DNA of 64,000 nt from Favolaschia claudopus (GCA_037176885.1 JAWWNJ010000002.1:496001-560000), one strand, 5' to 3'; shown: positions 11,600 to 23,562, counted from the stretch's first letter. Numbers and translations: made by a program. Notes: generated by a model not told the origin, from the letters alone.

Positions 11600-14107
11600 A
11601 TGACCCCAACTGACACCGCAGACCCACGTCCTGACTCGGCTGTATCCTCCCCCCCAAGTCCCAAAGACGGAAATACCGCCTCTCCTACTCGCGAACGCTC
11701 CTCCTCCCTCTCCCCCGCCCCGTCCCCTCAACCCCCGCAGAACGCCCCTACCGCCGCCTCCACTCCCCTCAGCGAGCTTTCTCCCCCTCCCGATGACGAC
11801 GAAGACGACGCGACAAAACAGGAAGACGCGTCCGACTCTTCCTCAAAGGACGCGCCCGCACCGGCGTCTGCGCCGGACTCACCGCCCTCCAAGCCTGATG
11901 ATCATGATTCCAAACAGTCTTCTTCGAATCCTATGCCTGCCGCGTCACCATCCTCACCCAAAGTCGAATCCATAGCTACCCCCTCGGCTGCGGGAACACA
12001 ACCCACTTCTCCGACCCCGGGTGACCCCAAGGTCGTCATCATGCTCGAGCTCAACGAGGAGCTGTTAAAGTGCGTCTTGCTGTATATGGCAGCTGATAAT
12101 ATCTCATTTTTCCCAGAGTTTGCATGGAGTTTCAAAAGCGGAGGATGGCCCTAGCGGAACCGCAGTTTCAGGCGTGAGTCTGAGCCGGATTTCTTTCTGA
12201 TTCGTTCTGAATTTGGGGCCAGGTACTCGGCACGCCTACAATCCAATTTACAATGGTCTGCGAGTGTTGTGGATGGCCGGGGGGTGCGTTATGATATTTC
12301 TACCCGCCTTCTAGTCACTGAATTATGTCACAGAACATGGTGAAAGAACTTCCAATGATGGACCCTCCACCACCCCTCGATTTCTACGCAACAGACCGCA
12401 TACAAGAACTCTACGCCGAACTCCCCACCATCTTCGCAAAAGATATCGCTCGCCGGTCCTCCATATCCACTCCCCTCAAACGCGAACGCTCCGACGACGG
12501 CATACCCACCGATGGTATGAACAAACGACGAGACACCGGCGAGGGCAAAACCATGATGCCGCCACCACCTATTCCCAGTCCCACGGCTTCCAATGCATCC
12601 GCCATCGCACCCATGACCAACGGTACTGGACCTGCTGGTCCCCTGCACGGCCCCGAGTCGACGCCTCAAAACCCCGGGATGCTCGGGGACGCTGCCGCAC
12701 GAGAGCGGGCACGACAAGCGCAAATGCGCGGACCGCAAACGCCGCAAGGGAATAGGCAGATGTCCCCGCCGTCAGGTCTGCCTAATAACAACAGCCCAGG
12801 AGGAATGAATACTGGCCCGCTGACCAATGCGGTTGCTGGGCCGTCTGGTTCTGGGGGATTCAATCCCGCGAGTTTGCCGCCGAGTGTGCAGCAGTTGTAT
12901 CAACTCATGCAGAATCCGGGCCATCCTTTGATGCAGTATGTGATGAGGCATGTGCCTGGGTTCCAGCAAATGCCGGTGCAGATGCAGTTGTCGAAGATGA
13001 TGCAGGTGCAGGTGGGTGGTTTTTGTGGGTTTGTTGTTCATGCAACGCTGACGACGTTTGCAGGCTGCTATGCGCGAGCGTCAGATGCAACAGGCGAATA
13101 ATGCTGGTGGAGGAGGAGGATTCCCTGGGCAGTCGAGCCCGGTGTCGCCCATCGCGCCGGGGCCGTCTCCGCAGAACAGCATGTTCCCGATGAACGCCGG
13201 TATGGATTTGCGCTCGATGACTTCGACGCCGTTACCTGGCGGTGGAGGCGGACCGATGATGAACGGCGGCCAGCAGATGACGCCTCAACAACGGCAGCTG
13301 TTCCTTATGCAGCAACAACAACGGGGCGGGGCTGGTGGTGGCGGTGGAGGGATGAATCCGGGCATGGTCGGGATGAACCCTCAGCAGATGGCGGCGTTCC
13401 AACAGCAGCAGGCGCAGCAAGAACGTATGCGGATGGAGGCGCAGCAGCGGATGGGAAGTGGAGGGCCGGGTATGCCGGGTGGGTCGCCGCCACATCCTGG
13501 GTCGCCGATGATGGGGAATGAGTTTCCGGCGCTGAGGTCGAATGCGGGGATACCGGGGATTGCACGGATAGCGAGGTCACCTTCGGATGGGGGCGGAGGT
13601 GGTGGTGGCGGTGGTGGGCCTGGAGGGATGGGAACGCCGAGGATGGGGCCTGCGAGGATGCCAAGTAATGAGGATTTCCAGCGGATGAATCTGATGCAGG
13701 GTCAACCACAACGAGGGAATAATCCGGGCTTTGGTGGTGGTGGGATGCAGGGGTTTCCGGGACCACAGCCGCAGCAGGGGTGGGGGCCGCAGAACCCCAT
13801 GCAGCAGCCGGGGATGGGGATGGGTCCAGGAGGAGGGGGAGGGCAGTATGGGATGGGCGGACCAGGGCCGGGGCAGCGTCCGGGGAGTGCGTATGGCGGG
13901 GCGCCCTCGCCGCCTGGGAGCGGGGGGAATCAAAATTGGGGTGGTGGTGGTGGTGGTGGGCAGGGAGGCTATCCGTTTGGTGGGCCGCCTGGATCGGATC
14001 CCCTTGGCATGCAGCGACATATGTCGGGGACACCGGGACCTGGAGGGATGGGAGGGCAGCAAAATCCGAATCCGATGGATGAGTTTGATCCGTTTAATTG
14101 GGGATAG
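11600..14107 (+). CDS. SSXT (SS18-like) domain protein, probable SWI/SNF-type chromatin remodelling subunit
   Basis: Exons 11600-12069, 12117-12173, 12223-12283, 12334-13011 and 13064-14107 give 769 residues. The first 145 residues are Ser/Pro/Asp-rich and disordered. A short domain then reads ELNEELLKVCMEFQKRRMA and FQAYSARLQSNLQWSASVVDG. This resembles the SSXT (SNH) domain of human SS18, which docks on the BRG1/BRM ATPase of SWI/SNF; yeast Snf11 is the distant relative. The remaining 550 residues are Gly-, Gln-, Pro- and Met-rich with poly-Gly runs, like the QPGY tail of SS18 that forms condensates. The start at 11600 is preferred because the 58 in-frame residues upstream (from 11426) look like leader sequence. 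Function is inferred from the domain. Confidence 0.75.
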
Positions 14108-14511
14108 GTTTCTGTTCCTCGGTTTTTCCTTCCACCTGCTCTGCGCGTCGGCGTCGGCGTTGGCGCGCGTACATACCTCTTTTTTTGCTGTGTTTTTCTG
14201 CCGACTCTACGTACAGTCTACTCTCTCCGCTTACTGTTTACTTTATTCTGTTTTCAGTATTCTCTGTGTGCACAATCTCCTCTTTTCATTACTGCTTTAT
14301 GTACATACAATTTTCCCTGTGCGCTTTTGCGAATGACCGAATTTGTTGTAGACAAGCGCTAGAAGAAATCTTGGACTCTGGAGTTCTACATCAACGCACT
14401 CGAATGAACCGTTCTCATCCGCTTTCGGGCTACTAATTGACGCGTCTTTCTCTCTAACTGTTACGTTCGCCTCCACTTGGCAAAACATCATCTCTTGAAC
14501 TGCTCTAACGG
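14108..14511. other. Intergenic, 404 bp
   Basis: The 3' untranslated region of the SSXT gene (pyrimidine-rich, with several T runs) and the promoter of the Mio gene. No gene or repeat is supported here. Confidence 0.6.
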
Positions 14512-17500
14512 ATGGTGGGCTTGGTACAGTCTGAGAAGCGCTTACTATGGCATCCGCGCCAGGAGAACAAGTTCGTCGTCGGCGGTGGAAATCAAATCAC
14601 CCTATATGAATGGGACCAGCAAGAAATACGACACATAACATCCCAGCATGACTTGCAATTCATGAAGGTGCGTCGGCGTCCCCGCCGCGTGTATCCCCCT
14701 CGCAAACCGTTCGGTGTATTCAGACCTTCGCGTGGTCTCCAGATCCCGCTTTCGAGGATTTAGTCGCCGTGGGTCTTAGCACAGGCCGCATCGACCTTCT
14801 CCGACTCGAGGCAACGCGCCATACGCGGCGGACGTCAGCCGGCAACAGCATCCTCTCAAGCGGCCCCATTGTTTCACTCACAGCGCGCAATTCTCGCGCT
14901 TGCAACGCGCTCGATTTCTGTCGCGTCGATCCGAACTTCATCGCGGTTGGGCTCGACAAGGTGCGGGGCGACTCGAGTCTGGTCATCTACGATATCACGA
15001 GCGCGAGGAGCAGCCTTGTGTTGGAGCTTGCGGATGGGTTGGACGCGGCGGAGGTGGTGCCGCTTCCTCGTCCGGGACCTCATGTCCCGCGGTTCGATAT
15101 CAACGCTCGTGCAGACCAGCGCACGGTGCAGCACCATGCGCCGACGGAGGTGGTCTCGTCTGTTGCGTATGTGAGCAACTCGAACCATCTGCTTCTGGCT
15201 GGGATGTCGTATCGCTGGTTCCGTTTGCTCGATATTAGGACACCAATCCCCGCTGTTACGAGTTTTGCTGCAAAGGTGCAGAGCATTGTCACCGACCCCC
15301 ATGATGCGCATCGTCTCGCGACGTTCGGCGATGGAGCGATTAGTATTTGGGATGCACGGAAGCTTGGTGCGGGGCCGATGCTGTCGTTCACGGAGAAGGA
15401 CGCCGCTGCTGACGGAGCGCAGATGCGTACTTCTGCGATGTATGCTGGTATCGAGTTTTCTAGCACTCGGAGGGGAACGCTAGCTGCGCTGCATCGCGAG
15501 TCTTCGTATGTCCGGTTCTGGGATGTAATGTCTACGCAGGCGACCCGCGTGAATGAACTCGGGGAAAATTCGTCGGATGGCGAGGCTGGCGAGAATTCTT
15601 CGTTATCCAGTCGGTTGACGCGCAAGTCTTGGACGGCGGGGCTGCCATGGGCGGGAGGAGGATCGGCACCAAGTCTGCCCAGTCAGACTGTAGCCTTTAA
15701 TTTTAGCAAGGACCCGGATATCATACTGGGCGACACGCGGCGGAGTGAAGTATATTTATTTTCTGCTAGGGCATCGCTAACATACAGCATTATACAGCTA
15801 AATCGTTCCCCAAAGTTCTATCTTCGTTCGCTCTCGTGCCATCGCCTTCCCAGAGCTCTCGTCTTCCTTTAGCATCAAACGTGATGGTCGTAAACAAAGA
15901 CGGCGATTTGGAGCTCTACGCTTTGCATGATACACCCAAGCAAGCGATCTGGAGTAGTCGCGGAGATTTAGCAATCAGCGCTGGTCAATCCTGCCGCGTT
16001 TTTCCCGGTATACTCGCCGACGAGGAACAGCAGATGATTCAACAGCAACAGCAAGAGGAGCGAGAGCGGGAGTCATCGCTTGAACAAATGCGGTATGCGC
16101 AACAGCAGGCGACTGTGCAGACCGAGAGATCGCGATCAACCATGGAATCGAAGAGCGGAGAACGTGCATACATCATGGAACGCGGCAGGATGCCTCTCCC
16201 TTCTTTTGAATCTCCTCCTCCTTTGTTTGGTCGCGGCGACGAAGATGGGTTCCCTGCTCTTGGTGCGCCCGGTACGGGCGTCGTACCCTCTCCAGCTCGA
16301 GAGGCTTCGCGATCGTCTGCTATTCGCACAACAGCACCAACAGGGATATCTTCTACACGGCCTAGTTCTCTAACCAACTCCAGGTCGTCACTCTCTAAAT
16401 CCAGAACATTCAGTCCTGCTTCGATGCGGCGGTATCCCTATGACACGTCGACCCAGAGGTCTCAGTCTCTTACTGACGCCAGCAAGGAGATTATCAACCC
16501 TTCCATACCAGCGGCGGTGCCTCCGACCCCGACTGACGCTGCGGTCAAGAGCCGGGGTCGGTCGAAGAAACAGACCCGTTTGCCTCACGGCCGTAGCTTG
16601 AGCAAAGTACGGGGATTTGAGCACGTCGTTGAGGAGGACATCTCGATGATTATGCGTCACAGATGTTTGCAGGGATATAGTGTCGGTAATGTACGCGCCT
16701 CCTAGTCAGCGCAGTACGCTCCCTGACATGAATTTCTAGCCTTATCACAATCCTGCTGTAACCCGGGACGACGAGGGGCCTGTGCCTCATATGCTGTCTG
16801 ATCTGTGGCTTTGGATAAACAGTGAATTTCCTTTCGCCACCTTTCCATATACTCTATACTCATATACGTTGCAGACGCGCAAGATTTCCTATGTGTGCCT
16901 ACGCCTCGATTACATGGCTATGATTTTTCGCACCAGGGGATCATGGGTATCTGGGAAGGGTTTCCACCCGTCGTCGCTCCGGGCGATTCGCAAGCGTTGC
17001 CCGAGGCAGGAGCTGTAGCACCTACTCACCGTGACCTCCTGGGCATACGCGACGGCCGGAGTCGCTCTCGCTCTCGACGAAGTCATTCACCCGCAGATGA
17101 TTTGCATGGCAACTTTCATGCTGCACTGACTGCGTTGACTTTACGGAGCGGGGACAGAACGTCGACGTGGAAATTTCATTCGGTGACGTCTAACAAGTTC
17201 CTGCAGAGACAGGTCGCGTTGCAGCTCTGCGGGTGGAGTCTCAAGGAGGAAGATCTGTGGAACAACATCAAAAGGTTTGTTTTGGTTGTTCAATCCTCGA
17301 GGGCCAAGGGTACCGTCTCACCACATCGTTAGATGGGAGAAAGAAGGCAATCACTCGCGCGCAGCTTGTTGGCTCGTCTTCACTCAGCAGTACACGAAAG
17401 CCATCGAAGTTTTGATGCGAAGCAATGGTATGCGTCTCCACTGTCAGTCGGAGACTACGCTCGAGTTCTGTAGATGAATCGCATCATATGATGTCCGGTA

Positions 17501-18503
17501 CTCTCGCTGCCTTGATCCCCACGCCAGGAGGTTCCAACAAGAGCTCTGAATTTCGTGAACATTGCGAGCACCTCATCATACGCCTGCAGGACCCATACTT
17601 TCGTGCAATGCTCACGCAACTGATACTCGGAGACTGGTCCGAGGTTTTGGATGAAGAAACATTACCATTCAGCGAGCGCCTAGCGATAGCATTCCAGTTT
17701 CTGGACGACAAGACACTAACCTCGTATCTTCACCGATGCGTCGAAAATTCGACCAAACACGGCCATATTGACGGGCTTTTGGTCACTGGGCTCACAAAGC
17801 GCGGCATGGATATCCTACAAGGTCATGTCAACCGCTCCGGGGACGTGCAGACTGCCGCAATCCTCTCGTCATATACCTGTCCGCTCAGATTCACGGATCC
17901 GCGGGCAGAACGGTGGGTTGAAGCGTATCGCGATCTGCTGGATGGCTTCAAACTTCATCACCATCGGGTCAGCTTTGACATCGAGCGCGGTGGGATTTGG
18001 CAAGATGCGGTTCAGTACGGTGATAGAAATCCCATCGAGTGGGCTCCGGCGCAGATCTTGATTCGGTGCAACTATTGCAACAAGCCTGTTAGCAATAATA
18101 GTGCAGGGTCTGCCCCGAAGCACAGGGTATGTCCCACTAGTTCATTTGGTTCTTAGACCAACTCATTGCCGTTCAAAGCCAACCACCTGCGCAAATTGCA
18201 GTCGGGCCCTCCCTCGCTGCTCGGTTTGTTTGATGACACTCAGTATCGTCCCGGACGCTGCGCGCGATGTGGAACTAACATACTCTCCCGACAAGGGTGT
18301 GTTGCATCGTGTTTCCGCTGCTTCAATCTTACTGAAAGAGTCGGATAGACACAATTGACGACGCCATTGTGATATGCCAGACATGCAGGCATGGAGGACA
18401 TGCGTCTCATATTTTGGATTGGTTTTTCGGAGACGATGGTGTACGGTCCCATGGTCTTTGTGCTGTAGCGAACTGCGATTGCTCCTGTGCGGATGAAATT
18501 TGA
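14512..18503 (+). CDS. Mio/Sea4, WD40 subunit of the GATOR2/SEA complex
   Basis: Nine exons (14512-14667, 14724-15744, 15798-16690, 16740-16821, 16875-17274, 17333-17427, 17474-18126, 18179-18296, 18349-18503) join in frame to 1,190 residues. The N-terminal 360 residues form a WD40 propeller: LLWHPRQENKFVVGG, TFAWSPD, DLVAVGLSTGRIDLL, NFIAVGLDK. A helical middle with disordered Ser/Arg inserts follows. The C-terminus is the zinc-binding Mio end: IRCNYCNKPV, CANCSRALPRCSVC, ICQTCRHGGHASHIL and CAVANCDCSCADEI. Mio with Wdr24/Wdr59 activates TORC1 at the vacuole in response to amino acids. The split Cys/His ribbon across three exons supports the splice model. Confidence 0.9.
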
Positions 18504-19099
18504 TTTCATAAGTTCATATCTGCTTGTCGTTGCAATTGCAATTGAGGGCAAGAGTCGGATCTGATTTGGACTGCACGATCGTCTACCAAGGCTGTTTCAA
18601 TTTCATGTATGCATTACCTGCGGAGATATTCATTGCTGCAAGGAAAAATCCCGTGCACGGTAAATCTCAGAAGAAATTCCAGCAAGTAGCACAATGACAA
18701 GGCCTGGGGACCACCTTAGGTGGGATACCTACAGCCTCCTACAGCAAATTCTTCGCAAGGAGCGCGGCTCAATGCAACTTACTCTCGTTCCAAAGGACCT
18801 TGGGGGTGTATGGTTCCCGCTAGTTGGACAAGTTCGACACTCTCAAAGCATGCGTATGGCTCTGGCCGCTAACGGCGCCGGACGCTGCTCGTTACGGTCG
18901 ACATGGTCTTTTAGCGTTTCGTACATCGCCAGCGCTTTGCTTGCCGTTGTAGGAGCTGTAATGTAGATCATACAATCACTGGGATGGCTGTCGTTGAATG
19001 CGCGTATTGATTTGGTTGAGGCAAGGTCGAATTTCCATGAATGAGTCCATCCGTACAACGCAAGCCTCTTAAATTCTATGCAAAAACAATGTGCGATAA
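18504..19099. other. Intergenic, 596 bp, with a broken copy of a distant gene end
   Basis: Convergent 3' regions of Mio (+) and ATP7 (-). No gene is supported, but 18926-19032 is a partial copy of the 3' end of the glucosidase II beta gene located 13 kb away (see separate entry). Confidence 0.6.
18926..19032 (+). pseudogene. Truncated copy of the glucosidase II beta 3' end
   Basis: This segment aligns by eye with 31951-32078. Shared blocks include CGCCAGCGCTTTGCTTGCC, ATCATACAATCA, GGGATGGCTGT and GTTGAATGCGC. In the intact gene these cover the last 19 codons and about 70 bases of 3' untranslated sequence. Here roughly 22 bases are missing where the final DAKDSVR codons should be, and there is no upstream gene body, so it is a non-coding remnant. 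It lies 68 bases past the ATP7 stop and opposite to it, so an ATP7 3' untranslated region would carry the antisense of the glucosidase message. Confidence 0.7.
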
Positions 19100-19939
19100 T
19101 TAGAGGACATTGAGGTCGCCGAACTTCTCGGTGTATCCTGGAACGACGCGTGTCAACGCAAGAAACAAGAGAAAGCAGAGCAAACAAGGCCGAACCTGGT
19201 ACGGTGAATTTTCCCTTCTTCATCATCGTCTCCATGACCTGGACGAGACGTGGATGTGCGTCGCCGACGTCATAGACCTACAGCAGCGGGTAAGATGGCG
19301 GGAAATGAACGCGTAGGAGGTGGGGTATCGTACCGTCAAGTCCTCGAACGGGCGAGCCTCCTCGATGTTAGCCAGCGTCGCCTGGAGCTGCTTAATCTCA
19401 ACATCAATTTTCTGCTCCATCTCCTGGGCAGACGTAACCTGCAACATCAATCAAACTCAGCATAAACTTGCACCTCGAAATTTTATTAGTGGAAGCAAAC
19501 GCACGGCCTTGGCCTCGAACGCCTCTATCGCCTTGACATGGGCATCCACATCATACGTCACGGGCTTGAACCCGTTGAGCAGCTTCTCCGCCTCGTCGAC
19601 GACGTTTTGGTTGCGCAATACAGAGCGGTAGTGCGCGATATCGACGGTGGTGGATTCGCTGGCGTATTGTTGTTGCAGCCTTTGTGCTTCGGCGTGGCGT
19701 TTCCGGAAAGCTTGAAGAGCGGCGACGGTTTCTACAGCACACGAATAGAACGAAAAAAAAAATTGGTGGGGTTGAGCGATAACAGACACTGGCATCCCGA
19801 AATGGGACCGACCTTTTCCGAGGCCTAATGTGGTGTATATGCGCGTAAAGTCCTGCTCCAAGAAATTGTGAGCTATCTGTTGGGAAGGGGGGAGGATGAT
19901 GAGACTGACGACGGCGGCGACGGCAGCTTTGGAGGCCAT
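19100..19939 (-). CDS. ATP7: Mitochondrial ATP synthase subunit d
   Basis: Six exons (19910-19939, 19813-19852, 19505-19731, 19334-19438, 19196-19277, 19100-19137) give 173 residues, matching the 174 of yeast Atp7. Subunit d is part of the peripheral stalk that holds F1 still against the rotor in the inner mitochondrial membrane. Family landmarks: FTRIYTTLGLGKETVAALQAFRKRH, VDIAHYRSVLRNQNVVDEAE, FKPVTYDVDAHVKAIEAFE, ATLANIEEARPFEDLTV and the end VPGYTEKFGDLNVL. The first exon of ten codons is inferred: reading straight through would insert 19 residues not seen in the family, and a GT-AG pair removes them in frame. It is divergent from the FunK1 kinase gene across 129 bases. Confidence 0.92.
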
Positions 19940-20068
19940 CCTGCGTTCAAGCAGATGGGATGTCGGGGATGCAAGCAAGTGTGAACGTGGTTGTATTTGG
20001 CAGCGGCCTTTGCTCGTTAACCGACACTCTCTCCGTTCGCAAGCCATTATACTTATGTGTCGCCTTCG
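19940..20068. promoter_or_regulatory. Short divergent promoter between ATP7 and FunK1 kinase
   Basis: Only 129 bases separate the two start codons, so both leaders and both core promoters must overlap here. No TATA box is visible. A direct effect of one gene on the other is possible but not shown. Confidence 0.5.
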
Positions 20069-22262
20069 ATGACTACAAGCGGTGAAAGCTACGACTCCGA
20101 CGCGTCTGAGAGCGGTTGGGAGGATTTATCTGACGTTATGAAGGATATTGGCGCGCATATCTGGGAATTCGCAGACTCGACTCGAATTGCGTGCATTCTT
20201 TCACCGAAAGACCCCATTGTGGGCGAGGCACGCGACAATCCATCAGGCTACAATTGCACTGTTGACGGCCAGCCGTTCTCCGATGCGGTTGAAGCAGCTC
20301 TAGGGAGGTTCGGCGCGGCATGGCCCTGGCCGACCTCGACGGAGAAGAGGGATTTTTACGACGCCACGCAGCATCTCCTCAATAGCTTTGTTGGGGCTGG
20401 TGGCGACGCACTTGGTGCACAGGGGCTGAGAGGCACTTGGTTCAACGACCTCAATTTCGTGGCGTACGGCAAACCTATGGGAGATCGCGTCCGGGACGAA
20501 CCCGCGTTGGAGCCCGACTTATGCGGTGTAAGCGATCCAGACTCAGACGAAATATTGTACTGGAGCCCACGAAATTCAAGGCGCTCGAAGAACAGCCGAG
20601 TTTTACTCCCAGTCGCTCTGGGCGACGACTGGACCGAGATAATGGCACGGGCCGCCACATACGGACGCAGCATGTTCCATACCGATTTCTTTCGCGTATT
20701 TGCAGTGGTGCTAGGTATCAACTACGCAGAGAAGAATCTGAGGTTCCTCATTTTCCACCGTGGCGGGCTCACGTCGCATCGCGAGCTTGCACTCGACAAG
20801 CGCGAAGGCCGCGAAGCCGTTCTTCGGCTGATTATGACGCTGCTGCTTTGGTCTGACCCAACGCATGCTGGTCTGATGTCAGTTTCGAACGAGGTTGGAT
20901 TCTTGTTGCCTGGGAGTTCGGGTTCGCCTGTGCTGGTGGCTGCGGACAAGGTCATACACGATTCTACCTGTATACGTGGACGAGGAACCAGAGTTTTCCG
21001 ACTGTCTTGCGACCCACCCAATGGCGTGCCAGTGCCACGCAGCTCAGCAACCAACCTCGTCAACGGCACACAAAACGGAGAAGAGAAATACTTGAATGGA
21101 GGATTAATTGCACCTATAATTCCGAACCCGTTGTTTCCCCTGAATCTCTCGCAATGGAGCTCACCAATAAATTCGACCCATATTCATTCCGACGGCAAGC
21201 CAAACATTCTCAAGGCTTCGTGGCAGGTGGACGAGCGCAAGGACACAGAAACGAAAATGTACGCAGCTGCTGACGGGGCTTTTGGCACTCCAGCCGTCGT
21301 TTGTTCATTCGAGGGTACTCATCCCAATGGCTCTTCGATCTCTGATTCCCTTCTGCTTCCTACTGCCCAAGACTTAGAGTCGGGAGCTTGTCGCTACCTT
21401 TCCATCTTCACCAGAACCACTGTATCGCCTATTCCGGAACGTCGGACTCTGTACATAACGGTGTTTGACTCGGTTGGCCAGTCGCTGATCCATGCGGAGA
21501 GCTCGTATGATTTCTGTATCGCACTCGTCCATAGCTTACTTGGTGAGACCTCTTCGTTCCAGCGCTCCACGGCCCACACTGACGATCACGGGAAGGATGG
21601 CTGTCTTACTACCAAACTGGCTTCCTCCACCGAGACGTCAGCATTGGCAATGTGCTGCTTGCTGTTGGGGGATCAAGAACTTCGAAGACCTCATTCTCAG
21701 TCGAATGCCCAGCATCGTCATCCTCTAACGATCAAGGCGACTCAGTTCAGGCATACGCAGACAGCATCCGCGATCTAGCTCGCAATCTTAACATTAAGAG
21801 TGAATTCGCTGCATTCATCACGGACGGCGACATGGCGGTCGATTGGAGGACCTATTTCGAAAACAACGATCATAAGACTAAATATGTACGTCAATTTCTT
21901 GTTCTTGCACGAGAATCAACACCCACTTATTAAACCTCCAGGGCACCCCCGAGTTCATGTCGCTCGCGATTCACAACGCCGTGGACCTGAATATGCCTTA
22001 CCTCCATTCCCCCATCGATGACCTAGAATCTTTTTTCTGGGTTTCACTTTGGGCGGTTCTCCTCAACAAGCATGTTCGAGAACCGTCGGCCTTGGAGATC
22101 AAACTGAAGGCAGACATAGTGCAAGCCAGATTCGAGTTGAAAGCATCAATAGTCATGCGACTTGAAGGCTCATTGTTAATACCCGCACAGCACAGCACCG
22201 TCGGCAATGCACTCTTTCCTCTGCTTCGGAGTTGGTGGTTGATGCAGCGCGTGGCAGCATGA
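20069..22262 (+). CDS. FunK1-type fungal protein kinase
   Basis: Exons 20069-21542, 21596-21885 and 21942-22262 give 694 residues. The ATG at 20069 (MTTSGESYDSDASESGWEDL) is the first in frame. Kinase signatures appear in order in the C-terminal third: FLHRDVSIGNVLL (catalytic loop Asp near residue 505), FITDGDMAVDW in place of the Mg-binding loop, GTPEFMS as the activation-segment end, and SPIDDLESFFWVSLW as the helix-F Asp region. This order matches the FunK1 family, which is greatly expanded in mushroom-forming fungi and has unknown substrates. The Mg loop reads DGD rather than DFG or DFD. The N-terminal 480 residues are specific to the family. Confidence 0.85.
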
Positions 22263-23049
22263 TTGGGATGTTAACGTTCTTTCGGAGTCGATGAAATTTC
22301 CAGATGGGCCGCAACGACACTCGTTCTTGTTAGACCAGTTTCACTTGTACGCTTTTCGATGCGTGCAGGAATCCCTGGTCCTTATCTCGCTACACTGTGG
22401 TGACCGTGTTCCCTTCACATCTCCATAGCACAAGATGCGGGCTTCGTTCCTATTCCTATGACTGGTAAATTTCCCGATCTCATTTACACATACCCCTCCG
22501 TTACCCTACCCATACCCTCGCTATACTACGCCTGATCCAATATTTCCCTATGTGTTGACACCTATCTTCCTTCTCATCTCGATATAATTGCTACAAAATC
22601 ACTCCGATAGTTGCCTTTACCTACTGATCTAGTCTACCTAGAAGTACTGCCGCATGGCAACAATGGCCGGGTACGGCTCAATAGAAATCCAGTTCAGCTC
22701 AGTTCAGCGGGGTCGAGGAATTCTTGGATCTGGTTCTGAAGCGCACCACATACACTGCAGCATAAACGTCGTTCTGCCTCTGTTCGTCGATACTTGAGCT
22801 CGAGCTTGCGTTTGCAGTCATTTCATCTATCCGATGCTCGATCTCAGCCGATCGTGCTTTCGTTGCAGAACTTAAAGCGCCAACATTGGCACTCAAGGAA
22901 TCCTACCCAGCTCAGGAACTGGCGCAGTGGCGACTCGATTCATACAAGCGCTCCCGAGTTCATACGACAAGCAGCTCAAAAACGAAGAAAACCTCCAATT
23001 CACTTCATACAGAATCCATGTACATATGCACCACCTAGTTCGTAAAGGC
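22263..23049. other. Intergenic, 787 bp
   Basis: Convergent 3' regions of the kinase gene and the small secreted protein gene. A 65-codon reverse frame (22699-22896, MSANVGALSSATKARSAE...) looks helical but has no known domain or splice support. Nothing else is supported. Confidence 0.5.
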
Positions 23050-23562
23050 TTAGATCTTGATCGCACCGGCCGGTCCCTGCTGGCCAATCTTCTTCGCAGC
23101 AGAGCTGAAGCACCGGAAGGTAGCGCTTCCACCATTACCAAAGCTACGGAGAAAAAAGGGATACACACCTCAGCTACAGAAATCAAAACTCAAGAATCAA
23201 ACCACTCACTCAACCGAGCAAAACGGGAACTGCTTCTGCTGCGCCTTGCTAACAGCCTTCGTCAACACCTTGGTAGCCTGCTTCTGCCTTGCAGCAGAAA
23301 CCGGCCCAGAGGGGTCAGTGAACGTGACCTTGAGCGGGGACGAGCCGAAGAGGTCGCTGAGGAAGCTGCGCGCGGCGATTTCGGCTTCGGAATCGAGGAT
23401 CCCGCGCGCGACGAGGTGCTCGATGGCCATGGCGTCGAGATCGCGCATCTCGAGTGTGGGGGCGAGGTCGCGGAGCTCGAGAGCGGAGCCGTCGCGGCGG
23501 ACGGGGACGGCAACGGCGAGAGCGGCGGCGGCGGCGAGGGTGAATATGATGGAGAATTTCAT
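23050..23562 (-). CDS. Small secreted protein
   Basis: Two exons (23210-23562 and 23050-23143) join through a perfect GTGAGT donor to 148 residues. Residues 1-19 (MKFSIIFTLAAAAALAVAV) are a typical signal peptide, followed by a dibasic PVRR that could be a Kex2 site. The next 40 residues hold two related blocks, LELRDL and LEMRDL, then a helical EHLVARGILDSEAEIAARSF. The tail has two Cys (FPFCSVD and FRCFSS) and ends GQQGPAGAIKI. Without splicing the protein would stop after FPFCSVE; the second exon ends in an ordered tail, so the spliced form is preferred. No known domain. Basidiomycetes secrete many such proteins. Confidence 0.75.

Noticed and set aside
13305..14062. Long reverse frames opposite the SSXT tail
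   Set aside because: Arise from the complement of Gly/Gln/Pro repeats; low complexity with no domain.
22699..22896. 65-codon reverse frame MSANVGALSSATKARSAE...
   Set aside because: Helical look but no known family and no supporting splice signals; too short to trust.
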